Of a stretch of 53,542 bases of DNA, positions 1 to 11,931 are shown in pieces. Within the stretch, counting starts at the first letter, position 1; each line of letters begins with the position of its first letter. The DNA is from JADHLJ01 sp038118725 (GTDB lineage: Bacteria > Pseudomonadota > Alphaproteobacteria > Thalassobaculales > Thalassobaculaceae), in the NCBI GenBank assembly GCA_038118725.1, contig JAYOIK010000027.1:1-53542 (forward strand), in the 5' to 3' direction. The translations under genes and the position numbers were made by a program. Under the pieces are notes generated by a model that saw only the letters and a list, made by a program, of their open reading frames with translations, had not been told where the DNA came from and did not search any database.

Positions 1-639
1 CAGATGCCGATCTCTCTAACTCAGCATTTGGATCCGGTTAAGGGGGGCAGGCCATCACTCGTCATCGATCTAAACGTAATCTTTCAATCTGTTTCTTTTC
101 AGTTAACCAAGATTCAGTATGGCGTATCCCGCAATCGAAACTATTAACGCGAGCCGAAGAGCGTTACCAAACTAGCACATTTCTCACAAACTCACGTACC
201 GCTATTTGATGTCAGGTAACCGTTTACCCGCACTGGTTTAGCAGCACCGCAGACAGTTAGCTGTCTCTCTCGCGCGTCCCCGACGCAGGTCGGGGTCGAC
301 GCCTGAAGCGGTGGGGACTCGGGATGGTGGAGCATTTTCAGCGGCCAAGCGGCGTGATCGGCCCCCCGTCACGATGACAAGCTTCAGGCGTCGCCCTCGA
401 CCTGCGTCGGGGATACGGTTAGTGAATCGGGCTTACGCCCACCGCCCGCACGCCCCTTCTTGCTCCCTCCTCCTTCCCCCTAGCCCCCGGCCCGCCTTGG
501 GGGTATAGTCCCGCCGCGCTGGCGGGCGCGCATACCGCGACGCCGGGCGTGTATCCTGAACCGCCCCAACCGGGGCATTGGCGACCGGGCCTAGGCACAC
601 CTCGTCCGGCCACGATCATCGCTGAATGGGAGAGAAGGC
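1..639. other. Gene-free region upstream of acnA
   Basis: No convincing gene is visible. The first 240 bases are clearly more AT-rich than the rest of the window and contain stops in all frames. A frame open from base 1 to a TAA at 145-147 shows no recognisable protein. Small hairpins occur, such as GACAG/CTGTC near 250-263 and GGTAA/TTACC near 215-229. Bases 277-413 hold the long inverted repeat listed separately. The acnA promoter must lie in this segment, but I cannot point to convincing -35/-10 boxes. Confidence 0.6.
277..413. repeat. Long imperfect inverted repeat (33-bp arms)
   Basis: The arms at 277-309 and 381-413 are reverse complements over 33 bases with two mismatches, separated by a 71-base loop. 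The left arm contains its own 7-bp hairpin (CCCCGAC, four bases, GTCGGGG). The architecture resembles palindromic REP/MITE-type elements common in alphaproteobacterial intergenic regions. It contains no coding sequence and lies about 230 bases upstream of acnA. Confidence 0.75.
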
Positions 640-3324
<2,685 letters not shown>

Positions 3325-3336
3325 GACTCGTTACAC

Positions 3337-3376
3337 CACCCCGGGGCGTCTCGATTGGTCGCCCCGGGGTTTTTCA
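3337..3376 (+). terminator. Rho-independent terminator after acnA
   Basis: A perfect stem (ACCCCGGGGCG at 3338-3348 with CGCCCCGGGGT at 3360-3370) and an 11-base loop are followed directly by a T run (3370-3374). It begins 13 bases after the acnA stop codon and separates acnA from ettA. Confidence 0.9.
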
Positions 3377-3421
3377 TTTCCGCGCCGGGCTTTCCGGCGC
3401 TTCAGATCCCGGAGCATGGTC

Positions 3422-5104
3422 ATGGCCGCCTATCAATACATCTACGTCATGAAGGGCTTGTCCAAGACCTTCCAGGGCGGGCGCGAGATCCTGAAGAACA
3501 TTCATCTCTCGTTCTTCCCGGGCGCCAAGATCGGCGTGCTGGGCGCGAACGGCGCTGGTAAATCCACGCTGCTGAAGATCATGGCCGGGGTCGAGAAGGA
3601 CTTTCAGGGCGAGGCCTGGGCCGCCGACGGCGTGAAGGTCGGCTATCTGCCCCAGGAGCCGGAGCTCGAGGCCGGCAAGACCGTGCATGACATCGTCATG
3701 GAGGGCATGGGCGAGACCAAGGCGCTGCTCGACCGCTTCAACGAGGTCAGCGCGCGCTTCGCCGAGGAGATGACCGACGACGAGATGAACGACCTGCTGG
3801 CCGAGCAAGCGGAGTTGCAGGAGAAGATCGACGCCGCCAATGCCTGGGATATCGACAGGACCATCGACATCGCCATGGACGCGCTGCGCCTGCCGCCGAG
3901 CGACGCCGATGTCGGCCCGCTCTCCGGTGGCGAGAAGCGTCGGGTCGCGCTGTGCCGCTTGTTGTTGTCGGCGCCGGACATGCTGCTGCTGGACGAGCCC
4001 ACCAACCATCTGGACGCCGAATCCGTCGCCTGGTTGCAGCGTTTTCTGCACGACTTCCCCGGGACCGTCGTGACGGTTACCCATGATCGCTATTTCCTGG
4101 ACGAGGTGGCCGGCTGGATCCTGGAACTGGATCGCGGCCAAGGCATTCCCTACGAGGGGAACTACTCCGGCTGGCTTGAGCAGAAGCAAAAACGCCTACA
4201 GCAGGAAGGCCGTCAGGAAGCCTCGCGGGCGCGCATTCTCGCGGACGAGTTGGAATGGGTTCGCTCTTCCCCGCGCGCGCGGCAGGCCAAGAGCAAGGCC
4301 CGGCTCGGCGCTTATGAGGCGCTGCTGGCTCAAAGCCAGGAGAAAACCCAGGACACCGCCCAGATCATCATTCCCGCGGGGCCCCGCCTCGGCGACATGG
4401 TCATCGAGACCCAGGGTCTCGGCAAGGGCTTCGCCGACCGGCTCCTGATCGACGATCTCAGCTTTAAACTGCCGCCCGGCGGTATCGTCGGCATTATCGG
4501 CCCGAACGGCGCGGGCAAGACGACGCTTTTTCGCATGATCACCGGCAACGACACGCCGGACCAGGGCACCATCAGCGTCGGAGAGACCGTGAAACTCGGC
4601 TATGTGGACCAGTCTCGCGACTCGCTGAAACCAAATGCCACGGTTTACGAGGAAATCTCGGACGGCCAGGAAGAGATCGAGCTCGGCAAGCGCAAGATGC
4701 AAAGCCGCGCCTATTGCGGGTTGTTCAACTTTCGCGGCCCGGATCAGCAGAAAAAGGTCGGCCAATTGTCCGGCGGCGAGCGAAACCGCGTGCATCTCGC
4801 CAAGATGCTGAAATCAGGCGCCAACGTCATCCTGCTTGACGAGCCGACCAATGATCTCGATGTCGACACCTTGCGAGCCTTGGAAGAGGCGTTGTTGGAA
4901 TTCGCCGGTTGCGCCGTCGTGATTACCCATGATCGCTGGTTTCTGGACCGCATCGCCACCCACATCCTCGCTTTCGAGGGCGACAGCCACGTGGAGTGGT
5001 TCGAGGGCAACTACCAAGCCTACGAGGAAGACAGAAAGCGCCGCCTCGGCGCCGTCGCGGAACAACCTCATCGGATCAAATACAAGCCGATCGTGCGGAC
5101 GTAG
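3422..5104 (+). CDS. ettA: Energy-dependent translational throttle protein EttA (ABC-F)
   Basis: This soluble ABC-F ATPase binds the ribosomal E site and gates entry into elongation according to energy status. It has two ABC cassettes: Walker A GANGAGKST (about residues 41-49), signature LSGGEK (about 167) and Walker B LLLDEPTNHLD in the first; Walker A GPNGAGKTT (about 360) and LSGGERNR (about 450) in the second. The inter-domain linker and the ending RIKYKPI match EttA. There are no membrane segments. The ATG at 3422 is chosen over 3416 because CGGAG sits seven bases upstream of it. It is separated from acnA by a terminator. Confidence 0.95.
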   Translation: MAAYQYIYVMKGLSKTFQGGREILKNIHLSFFPGAKIGVLGANGAGKSTLLKIMAGVEKDFQGEAWAADGVKVGYLPQEPELEAGKTVHDIVMEGMGETKALLDRFNEVSARFAEEMTDDEMNDLLAEQAELQEKIDAANAWDIDRTIDIAMDALRLPPSDADVGPLSGGEKRRVALCRLLLSAPDMLLLDEPTNHLDAESVAWLQRFLHDFPGTVVTVTHDRYFLDEVAGWILELDRGQGIPYEGNYSGWLEQKQKRLQQEGRQEASRARILADELEWVRSSPRARQAKSKARLGAYEALLAQSQEKTQDTAQIIIPAGPRLGDMVIETQGLGKGFADRLLIDDLSFKLPPGGIVGIIGPNGAGKTTLFRMITGNDTPDQGTISVGETVKLGYVDQSRDSLKPNATVYEEISDGQEEIELGKRKMQSRAYCGLFNFRGPDQQKKVGQLSGGERNRVHLAKMLKSGANVILLDEPTNDLDVDTLRALEEALLEFAGCAVVITHDRWFLDRIATHILAFEGDSHVEWFEGNYQAYEEDRKRRLGAVAEQPHRIKYKPIVRT

Positions 5105-5163
5105 CGAAGAATCGGCTTCCAGACGCCACGCGCCCCCCGGAGCGGGGTCTCGTGAGAGACTGA

Positions 5164-5787
5164 TCAGCTATCGGTTTGTAGATTCGCGAGATTTTCCCGC
5201 ATGGCCTCGATCAGCGCCGCGATCTTGCCGCCGTTGCGCTGAATCACCGAGTTATACTCGTTTCGCTGGCTGATCCCCATGCTGACGCCTTCGATCACGA
5301 CGTCGACGATCTTGAAGCTCTCGCCCTTGGGCAGCATGCGCCACATGACATTGATGCTGGAACCCGAGCGCTTCGGATCGAAGATCCGCGAGCGCACGAA
5401 GACGTATTTTCGGTTCCCCTTTTCATGACCGGTCACTTGGATTTGCTGACCGGAATAGTCATTGAACCGCTTGGAATAGGTGAAAACGATAATCTTCTCG
5501 AAAAGATCCAGATACTCCGCGCGTTGCTCCGGCGTGGCCAGGTTCCAATTGCGGCCGAGCACGAACTGCCCGATCCATCGCATATCGAAACCTTCGTTCA
5601 AGAGTTTGGCGAAGCCTTCGCGTTTGGCGTCGGGCTTCATCTCTTGATCCGAAACCAAGGCAATCGCCTGAGCGCTAAGCGTGTCGATGAATGCCTCGGC
5701 GCGTTCGCCCTCACTTCCCGCGCGCGCGTCCGATACCACGAAAACCGCCGCGAAAATGATTAAGGCGAATGCCCTCAAACCGGCCAT
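5164..5787 (-). CDS. mlaC: MlaC-family phospholipid-binding protein
   Basis: This is a periplasmic lipid carrier of the Mla pathway (also called Ttg2D), which shuttles phospholipid between the outer-membrane MlaA complex and the inner-membrane MlaFEDB ABC transporter. The 207-residue form starts at ATG 5787, preceded by GAGGA, and opens with a Sec signal peptide (MAGLRAFALIIFAAVFVVSDARA). A TTG at 5817 abutting mlaA is less likely. Family features include FDMRWIGQFVLGRNW and the alternating strand pattern before IVDVVIEGVSMG. It lies directly downstream of mlaA on the same strand, so the pair is likely cotranscribed. No mlaFED genes are in the window. Confidence 0.92.
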   Translation of the reverse strand: MAGLRAFALIIFAAVFVVSDARAGSEGERAEAFIDTLSAQAIALVSDQEMKPDAKREGFAKLLNEGFDMRWIGQFVLGRNWNLATPEQRAEYLDLFEKIIVFTYSKRFNDYSGQQIQVTGHEKGNRKYVFVRSRIFDPKRSGSSINVMWRMLPKGESFKIVDVVIEGVSMGISQRNEYNSVIQRNGGKIAALIEAMRENLANLQTDS

Positions 5788-5817
5788 GGCAATCCTCAAT
5801 TGCTGGAAATCTCTCAA

Positions 5818-6660
5818 CTACCCGCCGGAGGAGCTTAGCGGCGCTCCGGCTTCCGGTGTCGGCAGATGACGGTCGAACTCCTCGGATAGATCCGGAGTCG
5901 ATTCATCAATGGGAATGATGCCGTTGTTTACCGCCGCCTTGCGTTGCTGGCGATATATGCTGCGAACCTTGGCATAGAAATCGATGGAGTCGTTTCTAAG
6001 ATCATCGATGCGATCGAAATTCTCGGCGCGGAAATCAACGGCCTGAACGACCCGCCGGCCGATTCCGAATGGGCGACGGAAATCGCGTTCGCCGAGATAG
6101 GTGAACGGATCAATGAAATAGTCGACCACTAGCCCCGCGGTATCCCTGACATTCGACGGTCCAAGGAGCGGCAGCATGAGGAAAGCGCCCTCCGAGACCC
6201 CATGAACACCCAGGGTCTGACCGAAATCCTCTTCTCGATACGGCAGGCCGAGTCCGTCGGCGGCGTCGACGATGCCAAACAGCGCGCCGTTAACCACGAA
6301 CCGCGCCGAGGTCACTTTCGCGTGATCCCAATCGCCCTGCATCACATCGTTGGCCAGGATCACGGGCGATTTCAGCCACCGCAGAAAATTCCGAACGGCG
6401 TCGCGAATCGGGTCGGGTACGGCTTCCTTGTAGACGTAGGAAACCGGGCGTAGGACGACCTGGTCGAGGACATCGTTGACCGCGAAGATCGCGCGGTTCA
6501 CCGGCTCGATCGGATCGTTAACATCGGCCACCCCATCCGATGTCGCCGACGCGCAGGCACCAAGCATCAAGGCGCCGAAAAGCGCGGGACCAAGCCGACT
6601 CCATCGCACAAGACGCCTTGCCAGGCCCTGTCGTTGCAGTTCGCCATTCTCGACCAACAT
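5818..6660 (-). CDS. mlaA: MlaA (VacJ)-family outer-membrane lipoprotein
   Basis: MlaA removes mislocalised phospholipid from the outer leaflet of the outer membrane and hands it to MlaC. The sequence has a lipoprotein signal ending in a lipobox (MLGAC), then the family motifs NDPIEPVNRAIFAVND and DFGQTLGVHGVSEGAFLMLPLLGPSNVRD. The body length is normal for MlaA. The start is uncertain: ATG 6660 gives a compact lipoprotein signal, while ATG 6681 (with GAGG upstream) and an upstream start at 6723 are in frame. Together with mlaC, which it precedes by about 30 bases, it supplies the outer-membrane half of the Mla pathway. Confidence 0.93.
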   Translation of the reverse strand: MLVENGELQRQGLARRLVRWSRLGPALFGALMLGACASATSDGVADVNDPIEPVNRAIFAVNDVLDQVVLRPVSYVYKEAVPDPIRDAVRNFLRWLKSPVILANDVMQGDWDHAKVTSARFVVNGALFGIVDAADGLGLPYREEDFGQTLGVHGVSEGAFLMLPLLGPSNVRDTAGLVVDYFIDPFTYLGERDFRRPFGIGRRVVQAVDFRAENFDRIDDLRNDSIDFYAKVRSIYRQQRKAAVNNGIIPIDESTPDLSEEFDRHLPTPEAGAPLSSSGG

Positions 6661-6889
6661 TTCGTATTCCGCCGCCAGCATTCGAGACCGACCTCGACTT
6701 CCGTTGCCACGCATATCCGCCAAGGTCGAGGACGACTTTCGCTAGATAGCATTAAACCAAGGACTTAGCATACGTACACCCAGGCTGGCCAGCGTCACGC
6801 GGGAACCGATGGAACGCCTAACGGAGGAATGTTGCAAAAATATCGCTAAATTGAGTGAGAAGCCACACATTCGCGATGCCGGTGATAGG

Positions 6890-8641
6890 TTATCGGGTAC
6901 GCCGGGCCATGGCATAGGCTCGTCTCTGCCATTCCGCCGCGCCGACGGCCCTGTAAAGTCGTCCGGATTGCATAAGCAACGCCGTCGCCGTGGCGTTGTC
7001 CTGATTGATGCTCAACGCGCCGATCTGAAACAAGGCGTCGGCCTCGCCGATACGATCACCGGCCTGTTGAAACAAGCCCCTGGCTTCGGCATAGGCCATC
7101 TGCACCTGGGGCAGATTGTCCTGCAACGCCTCCAGGTCACCGATCGCCCGGACCGCCGCCGCCTCTTGCGCCAGATCACGCAGGCTCCGATACATCGTTC
7201 GCGCGGAAATGAAGTTCACCCGGGCCCGATCCGCGTTGTCCATGAGCAGATCCAACTGCCCAAGATCCATCAGGGTCTGCGCCTGGTCCCGCGCGCCGCC
7301 GACATTCTGGTAGTGACCGTAGGCCTCCTTCATCGCCTCTCGAGCTTGACGGTTGCGCCCCTTGGCGGTTTCGACATGGCCACGCCCCTTCAGGGCATCC
7401 GCCATCGCGCCCAGGGATTGCGCGTTCTTGCCGAGTGACAGGGCTCGCTCGAATAGACCTCTCGCCTCGTCAAGCCTGCCGGCGAGACGCTCCATCTCGC
7501 CCAAGCCAACCAGCAAACGCGCCTCCAATCCCTTGTCATTGGCATCGGTGAAATGATTGCGGGCCGCCACCCCGTTGGCGCGGGCATAATCGAACCGGAT
7601 GCGTGATCGACGCAAATCGCCGCGTCCGGACAGCAAATCACTGTTTCCGACCCTAAGGCCGGCATCGCGATACCGGTCCGCGCCCTCAAGCGCCGAGGCC
7701 TGCGCCTCATTCGGTCGCGAGAGCATGCGGTAGATATCGGTGATCGCCATGCGGACATGCCCCTCGCCGATAAAGTCGCCGGTGCGTCGATACAGCGTAA
7801 GCGCGCGCTCCAGCCGGTTCTGCGCCTCGCTGGTTTTCCGGGTCTGGCGATCGATTTCCGCGCGGCAGAACAAGGCATGCGCCTCGCCGGTCCTATCGGC
7901 CGATTGGGTAAACAGGAACCTCGCTTGATCGTAGGCGCCGCTGGCTTCGTCGTTCTGCGTCAGCTTGGCGCAGCATTCCGCGTAGTTCAGAAGGGCATTG
8001 CCCTGGCCCATCCGATCATTGGCTTGCTCGAAAAGCCGACGGGCCTCCTGAAAGGATTGTTTCGCGGGTTCATGGTTGCGAAGCCCCAATTCCAAAAGGC
8101 CCAACTCGAGATAGCCCTGGCCCTGGCCGCGGGGCTTACCGTCCTTCTGGTAGACCTCGATCGTATCCGTGAAGATCTTTCGCGCGGCCTCGGCGTTGCC
8201 GTTTTCCAACTCAAGTTGCCCGAGGCTCAACCGGGTATCCGCATATCCCTCCTGCTCTCCGGCCTCCTTGAAAAGCTGCGCCGCCTCTTGATAGTTCTTT
8301 CGCGCATCGTCATCGAGGCCGAAAATTCGGAAGCCTTCGCCCTGTGCCCACAAGCGGCCCGCGGTCGCGACCGGCCCGGTACTGAGGACACCGCCGGAGC
8401 GCATTGCCTGAATACCGCCGGACCGCTGAATGTTCCGGGACACCGCCCAATCCACGAATAGACTGGCAAGCCCGAAGAACCCAGCCGTGGCGGCGACGAG
8501 ATGCTGGAAATTCGGAGCCCGACCGATCGTGAAGAAATAGCTAGCGAGGACGGCAATGGCGGTCAGTCCGAGAATCGTGAACCGGCGCTGCCAGGTTCCC
8601 AAACTTCCTCGTCGTTTCGCGCGGCCTATCGCTGTTCGCAC
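6890..8641 (-). CDS. Membrane-anchored tetratricopeptide-repeat protein
   Basis: The product is 583 residues. A basic N terminus is followed by two hydrophobic segments (about residues 22-40 and 47-66), predicting membrane anchoring. The remainder is a long solenoid of TPR-like repeats of about 40 residues, with recurring A-x-x-L-F-x-x-A-G-D and LELGLLEL patterns. TPR arrays are protein-interaction scaffolds. No enzymatic domain is visible, so the partner and function are unknown. A GTG at 8641 begins the frame without a strong Shine-Dalgarno sequence. The gene stands between mlaA and a BASS-type transporter on the same strand, with gaps of about 80 to over 160 bases, so it may be transcribed alone. 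Confidence 0.8.
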   Translation of the reverse strand: MRTAIGRAKRRGSLGTWQRRFTILGLTAIAVLASYFFTIGRAPNFQHLVAATAGFFGLASLFVDWAVSRNIQRSGGIQAMRSGGVLSTGPVATAGRLWAQGEGFRIFGLDDDARKNYQEAAQLFKEAGEQEGYADTRLSLGQLELENGNAEAARKIFTDTIEVYQKDGKPRGQGQGYLELGLLELGLRNHEPAKQSFQEARRLFEQANDRMGQGNALLNYAECCAKLTQNDEASGAYDQARFLFTQSADRTGEAHALFCRAEIDRQTRKTSEAQNRLERALTLYRRTGDFIGEGHVRMAITDIYRMLSRPNEAQASALEGADRYRDAGLRVGNSDLLSGRGDLRRSRIRFDYARANGVAARNHFTDANDKGLEARLLVGLGEMERLAGRLDEARGLFERALSLGKNAQSLGAMADALKGRGHVETAKGRNRQAREAMKEAYGHYQNVGGARDQAQTLMDLGQLDLLMDNADRARVNFISARTMYRSLRDLAQEAAAVRAIGDLEALQDNLPQVQMAYAEARGLFQQAGDRIGEADALFQIGALSINQDNATATALLMQSGRLYRAVGAAEWQRRAYAMARRTR

Positions 8642-8725
8642 CGGAGTTCACCGCTTTCACATGATCAGGGGTTGAGGACGATGGTTACGCTCATCGCGCC
8701 CAGAATCATCTAGCATTTTAGATAG

Positions 8726-9715
8726 TCACGGAATTTTGTCCCGTTCTTTCGCGTTTCGTTCGTCATCTCTTCGAGTATACCACCTAAAGAGCGGCTTGGA
8801 GAGCATCGGCAAAATGTATATCGGGAACTGTACCACTCCCAGATAAAGCCACATATCCTCGGCCGCGCCCGCCCCGACCACCGGGAGAAGCAATGCGAAA
8901 TTGCGGTTGCCACTGGCGAGCGCCGTCGCGCCGGCGAAGGATTTGGGTAAGCGGAAGAACACACCGGCGGTGATCACCTGAAGCAACGCGCTGGCAAGAA
9001 ACGCGGTTGCCAGGAAAATCGGAATGCGCTCGGGATTGTTTTCCACCGCGTGGTGCAAGCCTCCCATGATCGTCACCGCGAACACCGCCAGCAATATCAC
9101 CAGCACCCCATCAACGGCGGGGCCGGTTTCCGCCGCCCGGCGGGCGCCGAGGAGATACCGCGCGCCTTGGCCGACGACGAAACAACCCACCACCATGAGC
9201 AACAACCGTCCGGCGATCGCCAGTGCCGGCACCGCGCCAAACCCATCGCCCACGAAAGCCGTCAGCACGAGCGGAAGCGTTATCGGAAACAGTAGCGTTG
9301 CCCCGAGCATGACCAGCAACGCGGCCGCCCCGTCCAGCCCCAGCAATAGCGCCAGCCCCGGCACCGTCACAAGCGGCGGGCAAGCGCTCCACGCGACAAG
9401 GACAACCAACAAGCCGGCCGGCAGATCCAACGACCACCCAACCAGGAACACGATGACCGGTACCGCCAGCAATACCCAGATCACGCCGATCGCAACCAAC
9501 CCGGAATGACGAATTCGTTCGCGAATCACCACGGGGTCGAGTCGGTATATCGAGATCGCGAACATTAGAAGAACCAACGGCTCGGCCAACGGTCTGGCCA
9601 ACATCGTAAGACTTGGCCAGAACAGCCCGACCACGAAACCGCTAGGGAGAACCCAAGTCCCGTGCTTGCCGATGAGGGAAAGGAACGATCCGATAGTCAC
9701 AAATTCTTCAATCAC
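8726..9715 (-). CDS. BASS (bile acid:sodium symporter)-like transporter
   Basis: This 329-residue inner-membrane protein is predicted to have about nine to ten transmembrane helices. Two family features are visible: a broken-helix region rich in Gly/Pro (WSACPPLVTVPGLALLLG) and a C-terminal ASGNRNFALLLPV motif typical of the BASS/SBF fold. Members import organic anions with sodium; the substrate here cannot be inferred. The likely start is GTG 9715, and the hydrophilic C-terminal tail is rich in Arg and Lys. It is divergent from the thioesterase gene at 9777, so the 61-base gap should contain promoters for both. Confidence 0.72.
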   Translation of the reverse strand: MIEEFVTIGSFLSLIGKHGTWVLPSGFVVGLFWPSLTMLARPLAEPLVLLMFAISIYRLDPVVIRERIRHSGLVAIGVIWVLLAVPVIVFLVGWSLDLPAGLLVVLVAWSACPPLVTVPGLALLLGLDGAAALLVMLGATLLFPITLPLVLTAFVGDGFGAVPALAIAGRLLLMVVGCFVVGQGARYLLGARRAAETGPAVDGVLVILLAVFAVTIMGGLHHAVENNPERIPIFLATAFLASALLQVITAGVFFRLPKSFAGATALASGNRNFALLLPVVGAGAAEDMWLYLGVVQFPIYILPMLSKPLFRWYTRRDDERNAKERDKIP

Positions 9716-9776
9716 GTTGGAGAAAAAACAAGCCGACTCGGTTTCGGCGCCGGACGGATCTCGCTATGGTCGCCGC

Positions 9777-10262
9777 ATGACACATCCCGACCCCCTGATC
9801 ACGCGTCGGCTCAGTGTTTCACCGGACTGGATCGACTACAACGGGCATATGAATGTCGGCTATTACGGCGTGGCATTCGACAAGGCGACCGACGCTCTCC
9901 TCGACCTGTTGGGCCTGGGCGAGGCCTATCGCCATGCCTCGGACGCCTCGATGTTCATTGTCGAGGCGCATATGACCTATGATCGCGAGGTCTCCGAGGG
10001 CGCCCCGCTGAGATTTGAGACGCAAGTGCTGGACGCGGACGAAAAACGGCTTCATATGATTCACGCCATGTACCACGACACCGAGGGTTATCTGGCGGCG
10101 ACAAACGAACTCATGGGCCTTCACGTGGACTTGAATCAGCGACGCTCGGCCCCGTTTCCCGAGGCGGCGCGGAACAAGCTGGACGCGATGGTCCGAGAGC
10201 ACGAAAAGCTGGATCGGCCAAGGCAACGCGGCCGGGTGATTGGAATACGCCGCGGCTCTTGA
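9777..10262 (+). CDS. Hotdog-fold thioesterase (betainyl-CoA thioesterase-like)
   Basis: The 161-residue protein has the 4HBT hotdog signature DWIDYNGHMNVGYYGVAFD, in which Asp/Asn/His form the acyl-CoA thioesterase catalytic loop. The sequence closely resembles the thioesterase family found in carnitine and betaine catabolism clusters of Proteobacteria. The substrate here is not certain because no carnitine dehydrogenase or transferase genes are nearby. The start at 9777 is inferred from the family-like N terminus; upstream in-frame residues overlap the divergent BASS promoter region and look non-coding. The next gene is 50 bases downstream on the same strand. Confidence 0.82.
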   Translation: MTHPDPLITRRLSVSPDWIDYNGHMNVGYYGVAFDKATDALLDLLGLGEAYRHASDASMFIVEAHMTYDREVSEGAPLRFETQVLDADEKRLHMIHAMYHDTEGYLAATNELMGLHVDLNQRRSAPFPEAARNKLDAMVREHEKLDRPRQRGRVIGIRRGS

Positions 10263-10312
10263 GACGTGGTACGCGGCGGTAAGAGTGACGGAAGACAGAG
10301 AGGCAGGAAAAG

Positions 10313-11326
10313 GTGCAACAGACACAACAATACGGAGCGGAAACCCTTCGCGCGATGGAAGAGCGGTCCATCGAACCCACGCCGGAGAACTACGCGGTCT
10401 GGTATTCTTTCGTTACAGGCACCAACGCGGAGTTGCGCAAGCAAGTCGAGATCATGGCCAGCAATGACCAGGAATTCGACAAGTTCCGCAATCAATCGCT
10501 TTTCGAGGAATATGTTCTCCCCGATCTAGCGGCCGGCGCGATCGCCAGCGCCGGAGATGATCTCGACAACATCGTCTATCGATTGAACAGCACCGTCGGC
10601 GAAGCCGGCGAGAGCGCCGAGAAATACGGCGCCGCCCTGGCCCAGGCCAGCGATAGTTTGGGCGCCGGGGGGGCGGATGTCCAGGCGATCGTCGGCTCTC
10701 TGATGGCCGAAACCAAGGCCATGCAGGAACGCAACGCCGCCTTGCAGGCCGAGCTCATGGAGTCCACCAGCGAAATCGACGCGCTTCGCGAAAAACTGGA
10801 GGATTCCAAGCGCGAGGCGGAAACCGACGGCCTTACCGGCATCGCCAATCGGAAATGCTTCGACCGCTCCCTGGACGAGATTTCCACCGCGGCCCAAGCG
10901 AGCGGTGAGACAATGTGCCTCCTCATGGTCGATATCGATTTCTTCAAGAAGTTCAACGACACCTTTGGGCACGCGACCGGTGACCAGGTTCTAAAGCTGG
11001 TTGCCCGCACCCTGACCGACTGCGTACGGGACGAGGACGTCGCGGCGCGCTATGGCGGCGAGGAGTTCTCGGTGATCCTGCCGGGCGCGGATCTCGACAA
11101 GGCCTGGGAGATCGGCGAGCGCATTCGCACCCAGGTCGGCGACAAGAAAATCATAAAACGCAGCACCAACGAGGACCTGGGCACCATCACCCTGTCGGTC
11201 GGCGTTGGCCGATATCGCCCCGGCGAACCGACCGCGGATTTGATGAAGCGGGCGGACGAAGCGCTCTATCTCTGCAAGGAACAAGGGCGCAACCGGGTCC
11301 TTACCGAAGAGAATCTTCCGGGCTGA
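10313..11326 (+). CDS. Diguanylate cyclase (GGDEF domain)
   Basis: The 337-residue protein makes cyclic di-GMP from two GTP. Its C-terminal GGDEF domain has an intact active site (RYGGEEFSVILP) and an allosteric inhibition site RDED exactly five residues upstream, so product inhibition is expected. The DGLTGIANRKCFD motif marks the domain start. The N-terminal half (about residues 1-160) is alpha-helical and ends in a likely coiled coil (MQERNAALQAELMES). It contains an ENYAVWYSF segment seen in soluble alphaproteobacterial GGDEF proteins. No membrane segment or PAS domain is evident. Translation starts at GTG 10313. Confidence 0.93.
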   Translation: MQQTQQYGAETLRAMEERSIEPTPENYAVWYSFVTGTNAELRKQVEIMASNDQEFDKFRNQSLFEEYVLPDLAAGAIASAGDDLDNIVYRLNSTVGEAGESAEKYGAALAQASDSLGAGGADVQAIVGSLMAETKAMQERNAALQAELMESTSEIDALREKLEDSKREAETDGLTGIANRKCFDRSLDEISTAAQASGETMCLLMVDIDFFKKFNDTFGHATGDQVLKLVARTLTDCVRDEDVAARYGGEEFSVILPGADLDKAWEIGERIRTQVGDKKIIKRSTNEDLGTITLSVGVGRYRPGEPTADLMKRADEALYLCKEQGRNRVLTEENLPG

Positions 11327-11344
11327 TCGCGGCTCGCTCCGATG

Positions 11345-11830
11345 CTATTGCCGCGACGCGACGGCGAGCCGGTCCAGCGCCGGCCCACTGATCGTGTAAG
11401 GGATCCAGTCCCCCTTTTGATTCATGCCAAGCCCTTCATAGAAGGCGCGAGCGGTGTTTCGCGCGCTGACGCTCAGCTCAAGCTTCGAGCAACCTCTCTC
11501 GCTTGAAATCCCCGCCAGCTTTCGCATGAGCAGGGTTCCTATCCCTCGCCCCCGCGCCCGATCGGTCACGATCAAGTCCTCGACATAGAGGGCGGGCCGC
11601 CCCTGCCATGTGGAGTAGATGTAGAAGTACAAGGCTAGGCCGACCGCCTCTCCTTCCTCCTCCGCCAACAGCGAATGAAACAGCGCACCCGGCCCAAACC
11701 CGTCACGAGCGATATCGGCGACGGTCGAGCGCATCTCCGACGCGCTGTCCTGGGCGGCGGCCAGATCGCGGATGAGGCCGTGAACGGTCGACGCGTCCTC
11801 GACGGTCGCGTGGCGCGTGGTGATTGCCAT
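11345..11830 (-). CDS. GNAT N-acetyltransferase, SSAT-like
   Basis: This 161-residue GNAT enzyme has the acetyl-CoA pyrophosphate-binding motif RGRGIGTLLM. The DGFG...FHSLLAE and PALYVEDLIV segments resemble spermidine/spermine N1-acetyltransferase-type enzymes (diamine N-acetyltransferase), so a polyamine or amino-acid amine is a plausible substrate. That assignment is by resemblance only. The start at ATG 11830 is supported by a strong GGGAGGA located six bases upstream; the longer frame to 11884 lacks this. It converges with the diguanylate cyclase gene, with only 18 bases between the stops. Confidence 0.87.
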   Translation of the reverse strand: MAITTRHATVEDASTVHGLIRDLAAAQDSASEMRSTVADIARDGFGPGALFHSLLAEEEGEAVGLALYFYIYSTWQGRPALYVEDLIVTDRARGRGIGTLLMRKLAGISSERGCSKLELSVSARNTARAFYEGLGMNQKGDWIPYTISGPALDRLAVASRQ

Positions 11831-11931
11831 ATTGTCCTCCCTATCAACGGGAAATCCCCGGTGGGTTTTGCAGATACCCCACAAGCCCTGTATATCCCTA
11901 GTGTCGCCTAGGTTGTACGTGGTCGAAACAC

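Noticed and set aside
1..147. Frame open from the window edge to a TAA at 145-147
   Set aside because: Only 48 codons in AT-rich DNA, no recognisable protein and no family similarity that I can see.
1..270. Replication origin or partition region
   Set aside because: AT-rich but without DnaA-box clusters or adjacent dnaA, parAB or similar genes.
5105..5163. Terminator between ettA and mlaC
   Set aside because: Only a four-base CCCC/GGGG helix and no T run on either strand.
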